Below are positions 59,089 through 64,000 of a stretch of 64,000 nt of DNA, piece after piece (within the stretch, counting starts at the first letter, position 1; every line of letters starts with the position of its first letter). The stretch is from Sphagnum compactum (lineage: Eukaryota > Bryophyta > Sphagnopsida > Sphagnales): assembly GCA_965153455.1 (NCBI GenBank), contig OZ234493.1, positions 10,840,213 through 10,904,212 of the forward strand, in the 5' to 3' direction. The notes beneath the pieces were generated by a model. The model did not search any database and had not been told where the DNA came from. It saw only the letters and a program-made list of their open reading frames with translations. The position numbers and the translations under genes were made by a program.

Positions 59089-62000
59089 TTATATAACTAA
59101 ATGTAGTATAAACGTTAAAATACAAAAGATTTGTCAAATGGGATGAGCCAATTGAAGAAGCATAACCCTAATTGGTTAAATCTCAAATAAAATAAAATAA
59201 AATTTAAAAAGTTTGAATATTTACCTAGCTACGTACTTCAATCTACTACTTACTTTGGCTTATTTACCTACCTACCTACCTACATAGGCCTATTTACCTA
59301 CCTATCCTAGGCTTCCTCACCTACCCACATAATTTTATTTTAAATGTTTCAAAATCATAAATAGGTGGCAAAACTATTTGTCCATGTGTATGAATCAAAG
59401 ACTTTTAAAAAAAAACGATTGAGATTAAAATTTTGATAATAAATTTGATTTATTTAATATTCTTTGAATATGCCATGTGACAACATGACATTGGTCATTA
59501 GAAATTGGTCACTAGTTGCATGATAATCACATGATAATGGCACATGTTATACGATTAATAAATAAAAAGTACAGTAAACACAAATACATATTTCATCCAT
59601 TGTCTATGTGATGACATCATCATAACATCAACATTTGCAACTAATGTCACATGCAACTTGTCCAATGCAATTACAAGTCATTTTAATTACAAATGTTGTT
59701 TGCAACTAAAAATTAATTGCAAACTAAATTTGAAAATATGTAGATTTCTTTTAATGATCCAAGTTTTCTTATGTTTTACTACTTTTCCCCAAGGGGGTAA
59801 TGTCAAACATCATCGTTGTAACAATAAAAATAAATGACATGTCGCCATGTCAAAGGGGTCAAATGCCAACCTATTTAACATTTGAAATCCTTGTTGAACT
59901 TTTCATTAGAGGGTAGTGAGGATTAAAAAATATAATTGAAGATGTTAGAGACCTAAATGAAAGGCCCCAAGGATATCTATGGTTGAAACCCAAGCTCGAA
60001 CTTATGAAAGTGGGGATGGGGTGGGTAGGTACTAAGATTGAAATCTAGAACTTGACACCAACACTCATGTCATTCATTTATTATGATCCATCTAAATCCA
60101 CATGACATTGATGCTTCACTTCGAAGGTTTTTTTTTGCTTCAAAGCCCCACCCCACCTCACCTCACCTTTAAGCAATTGCATCATCGTACCCCACCTTTG
60201 AGTTGCAATTCACACCTCCAAGCAACTTGACCCATCATCATTGCATGCCATTAATGTCACACATTAACCATCGCATCTCCAATGGCAACATGTAAGTAAA
60301 AACTTTTACGAAAGGTTGTCAATTTCTTGTTTATCATTTCTTGTGTTCTTGTGCAACAATAAACTTCTAAGGCTCATTGCACTTTTTAAATTTGTTTTAC
60401 TTTACTTAGGTGTTAACAAGCTTGTTGGTGGGTTTTTGGTATTTGATGGGTGCCAAGGAGCCATTGTCACCCAACCTTTGGCAAGCTTTCAAATCATTCT
60501 TGGGCATTAGCAAGCTCCTTGAAGCTTGTTGGTGTTTTTTTTGTTCATGGGTGGCAACGGCTTCAATGCTAGGATAGATGCATGATGAATGAACTTGACT
60601 CATTTATTGAAAACAAAAATCCATTCTATAATGCTAAATTTGAAATTGAATATGGTATCATCAGTTCAATGATAATAATGCCCATGTATCAAAACTAATA
60701 AAGTCCATATGAATGAAAGCCCAAATAGGCACCTCAACAATAGTGGCTTTGCTGAAAAGAAATCAAAAACAAAAGAAAATTAAAACTACTTGAAATTTAT
60801 GAAAGTAAGGGCCAATTTTGATTATATATTGAAAGTCTAATACAATGAGATGGTTAAAGGTTTCAAAATTAAGATTTTGAAATATGAATTCTTTAAATCA
60901 CAACAAATGACATATTTAGTCTAAATCATTTGGGTTGAAATTTTATGTGAAAATAAAAAAATTATAAAATGTCAATTAATTCACAACAATCCATTTTTTT
61001 TAATTTCAAAAGTCCATAGTGAAAAGTAGATGTATTTTTTCCTTTAAAATTATCATACATATGTTTTCATAATCAAATTGTTAATTTAAACCAAGTCCCA
61101 ACCGAAAAATATACAAATATATGTTTCATTAATAAAGATTGAAACAAGATCATGGGTATTAGGAAATCCAAAAAAGTGTCAAAGAAATGATTCACTCGTT
61201 CATGGATCTACTAATGATAAGGAACTTGTAATTAATTATTGTTGTCATTTCATTTTTTTTAAAATAAAAATTCAAATTGGTAGAATTAAATCTTGTCATC
61301 ATTGTTTTTTTTTTTTTTTTTTTTTTTTTTTGGTGCATGCACATGGGCAATGACCAATAATTTAACAAGGATCTTCATCATTTTTTGTTTGTTGTTTTAG
61401 CTCTTTAAATTGTTTTTTTTTTTTTTTTTTGTTGTTGTTGTTGTTATTCTTGAGGTTTTGTTTGTGTATTTGCCTTTTGTGAACACCTTTGAGCTTTGTG
61501 TCATGCCCAAGTATATCCCACCCCCTTCTCTATTTGCTGCAAGTGGGTGATAAATTAAAAAAAATTCATACCCCTTTCTCTTCATTGTGTTTTAAAATTT
61601 TGTTATTTAAAAAAAAAAAAAACCTTTTGTACTTTGTTTAGTTGTAGGTGGTGAAAGCATTGAAGCCTTTGGGCTAAGGTTTAGGCAATACTTGCAATTA
61701 CATGAAATAATCATCAATATATTTTGTTTTATTTTAACATTTTTTATTTTGATATTCTAGTTCATACATTAAATGGTTCAAAATGGAGGTAGAAATTTGG
61801 GACCAACATCCAAAAATTGCAATACCCACATTTGGGGCTAACAATTTATTGTCATTAAGGGGTTTGAATTATTAAAATAATTATTGGTGGGTTCTTTGCA
61901 ATATTTGCATAATTTTGTTGGTCAACATTAACTATGTGCAAGTGCTAGGCATGTACAAGGCTTGCCACAAGGTATTGAAGTCATTTAAAAAATATCATAA

Positions 62001-64000
62001 TATAAAAAAATAAATTAAGTGTCATATGTGTGCCCAGTCCCTAACTTCTCATACTCTTTAAGGGCTCACTTTCATCTTTTAAAAATCAACCCATTCTGTG
62101 TCAAAGATCCTTTTGATTGCATTATATTTGCAATATAAGAATGTCTTTCCTTTTTTGATCATTATAACATTAGAGTTATTGACAATTGGTACTTCTTACT
62201 GAAAATTTTGAAATTGAAAGAGATTGGGTCTTTGAATTATGTACAACATCCCAATTTGGATATTTCAAAAAATTTGACATTTAAACAAAATTGTGTATAA
62301 AATGTGTGTTCTGAATCCTAATATAGTAGTAATAACTCTCTTCATACATACTATGGAACAAGCCTGTTTCACCCAAGAATGTGATGAGTTTGAAGGGTGA
62401 GTTCTTGATCTCTTAGGTGACAATGGGCTCTTCCAAAGGCCTCTTGCAAAATGTAATTGATTTTTAAAGCCAATGATTTGTATTTCAATCATGTTAAGGG
62501 TTGATTTTAAAAAAAGAAAGAAAACTAACCTTGATAATACAAAAGGTGGAGCCAACAAAGGGCTGCAACAAAGGAAAAATGCCTTTAAAAGTGCCTGAAT
62601 TTTGGATCCCTCAGCTGCTTGGCTAGTTCTTATATGGGAGAGTGTGTAAGTTAATACACACCCATTTATTAGTCTATGGAATACTTTGGGCAAATTAGTT
62701 GGAATTTTTCTTTTGTTGGTATCAGTTTTCATGGGTACCAAAGTAATATAGTTCCCATGAAAATTTCACTTTGCCAATTTTCTTCCCCCATTATGTGCAA
62801 AGTAAATTATTTGCAAATGTTTTTATCATTTTCATGTGAATTCAATATGCATGTTGCATGCACACAAAACCCAAATTCCATGTACCACATACATGAGAAC
62901 AATCAAGCATGAAGTTCGCACGCCCATACTAATAATCAATATATTTATAATGGGATTCACAATATTTTTCCCAACAATTTTTTTTCTTTTCTTTAATCAA
63001 AACATTGGGAAATTTTTGAAAGTTTTCTTTTGCCCACTGTAAATTCCTCTATTTTTTTTCTCAAAATTTGAAAAAATATGCCAAATATTTGATATTAAAA
63101 AATTGAAAAAAAAACCCCAAGAATGGGAGAGATCATTAGACACAATCAATCATCAAAGGGTGAAAATTTCCCTTGAGCTCACATGAAAAAAATGAACATT
63201 GATTGCAATGTGATATATTGAGAATGATTGGTAGTGTGATTGAGATTGCCATCACCCTAGGGCTTTACCCTAAGTGTATCTTGAGATGTACATTGTTGCA
63301 TGTTGCTACATGTAACAAGCATGTTTTGTCATGTATTGTAGTTCATAATTATCCGTTGTGTTGAGTGGCCACAACATGGCAACAAGCATCAATCTTTGCT
63401 TGCTATTAGGAATTTCCTTGCAATTTATATTGCAAAGGTAAACATTAGGATTTTGGTTAAGTTTAATTGGAACAAAATTGAAATTAGGATTTAAAAAAAA
63501 AAGAAGCATACCTGGAACCATATCACAAGTTCCATTTTTGTGTGGAATTGGAACTGAAACTAAAGCCGTTCTAAATTCTAATATATTTTTTAGAATTGGA
63601 ACTCGATGTTTTTTCATAAAAGTCAAGAATTGCCCAACATTAGTAATTTCCCAAGTATGCAAGCTGGGGGTGATTTATTCTTGACAAGGCATCATACATT
63701 AATAAAATGACCATGACCCAAAACTCCTTAATACCATAAAAAATCAAGATGACAATTCCATCACAAAGGTATTACGCATTTGTTAGGCAACCTTCAAACA
63801 CTCTCTCACAAGTCCCCCTAATGGAAATAACTAATTGTATAAAGCACCAAATGAACTAATTCAAAGATTGGGTTTGAAGTTTCTCTTTCATTTGGAGAGT
63901 TGAAAAAAGGTTGAATGGAGTCCTTATCATGTAAACCATTGAATTCGAATCTAGATAGTAAAAGTATTGATGTGTGTTTGTTTGTGCCTTTTCATGTCCA
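59089..64000. other. AT-rich intergenic DNA, nothing recognised
   Basis: Contains a CTAC run at 59,266-59,283, long T tracts at 61,304-61,331 and 61,410-61,430, and a TTG run at 61,430-61,445. The largest ORF (62,265-62,741 minus, 158 codons) has no recognised motif and lies in AT-rich sequence. No gene is called. Confidence 0.45.

Noticed and set aside
62265-62741. A 158-codon minus-strand frame
   Set aside because: No motif, located in AT-rich spacer, and no flanking exon-like sequence or codon bias.

Overview
The window is nuclear DNA of a land plant. Genes contain GT-AG introns, and every recognisable product is a plant family: an RLCK-V/GPK1-type receptor-like kinase, a WRC-domain protein, a JINGUBANG-type WD40 protein, a plant beta-1,3-galactosyltransferase, a prolyl 4-hydroxylase with a ShK tail, and a DYW-type PPR protein. 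Gene density is low (five apparently intact genes in 64 kb). The spaces between genes are AT-rich and full of small repeats. The PPR array uses a near-uniform 'MQQEGV..DPVTFVGVLNACAS' wording, which I associate with large fern PPR families, so a fern or another large-genome seed-free plant is my best inference. The sequence alone does not prove this.

Layout. 1-8.3 kb is AT-rich and holds tandem repeats and one decayed unidentified coding stretch (2.0-3.2 kb). 9.9-13.1 kb is the receptor-like kinase on the minus strand (six coding exons, 565 aa). 14-17 kb is intergenic with telomere-like repeats. 18.05-21.57 kb is the WRC-domain gene on the minus strand (about 815 aa). 22.8-36.3 kb is intergenic, with a composite tandem array, hairpin elements and a previously active Argonaute gene fragment (31.27-32.84 kb) that keeps its exon-intron layout but is full of lesions. 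37.7-39.3 kb is the WD40 gene (plus strand, two exons, 432 aa). 40.8-44.25 kb is the galactosyltransferase (plus strand, six exons, 403 aa). 46.04-46.98 kb is the prolyl 4-hydroxylase (minus strand, one uninterrupted coding exon, 313 aa). 50.1-53.2 kb holds broken minus-strand coding sequence, mainly a PPR-DYW pseudogene. 53.9-64 kb is intergenic, with two inverted-repeat elements and a degenerate satellite-like array.

Functional links. The prolyl 4-hydroxylase and the Golgi galactosyltransferase belong to families that can act in sequence on hydroxyproline-rich secreted proteins, but nothing here shows that these two genes cooperate. Otherwise the genes look unrelated, as is usual for plant neighbours.

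Most notable non-genic observations. A roughly 290-bp dispersed repeat is present in four copies in both orientations; one copy abuts and apparently truncates the Argonaute relic, and another fills most of a galactosyltransferase intron. Several compact fold-back elements are present. Trinucleotide repeats are strongly concentrated in exons and leaders of genes. I found no single undescribed system. The Argonaute relic and the four-copy repeat are the best candidates for follow-up.
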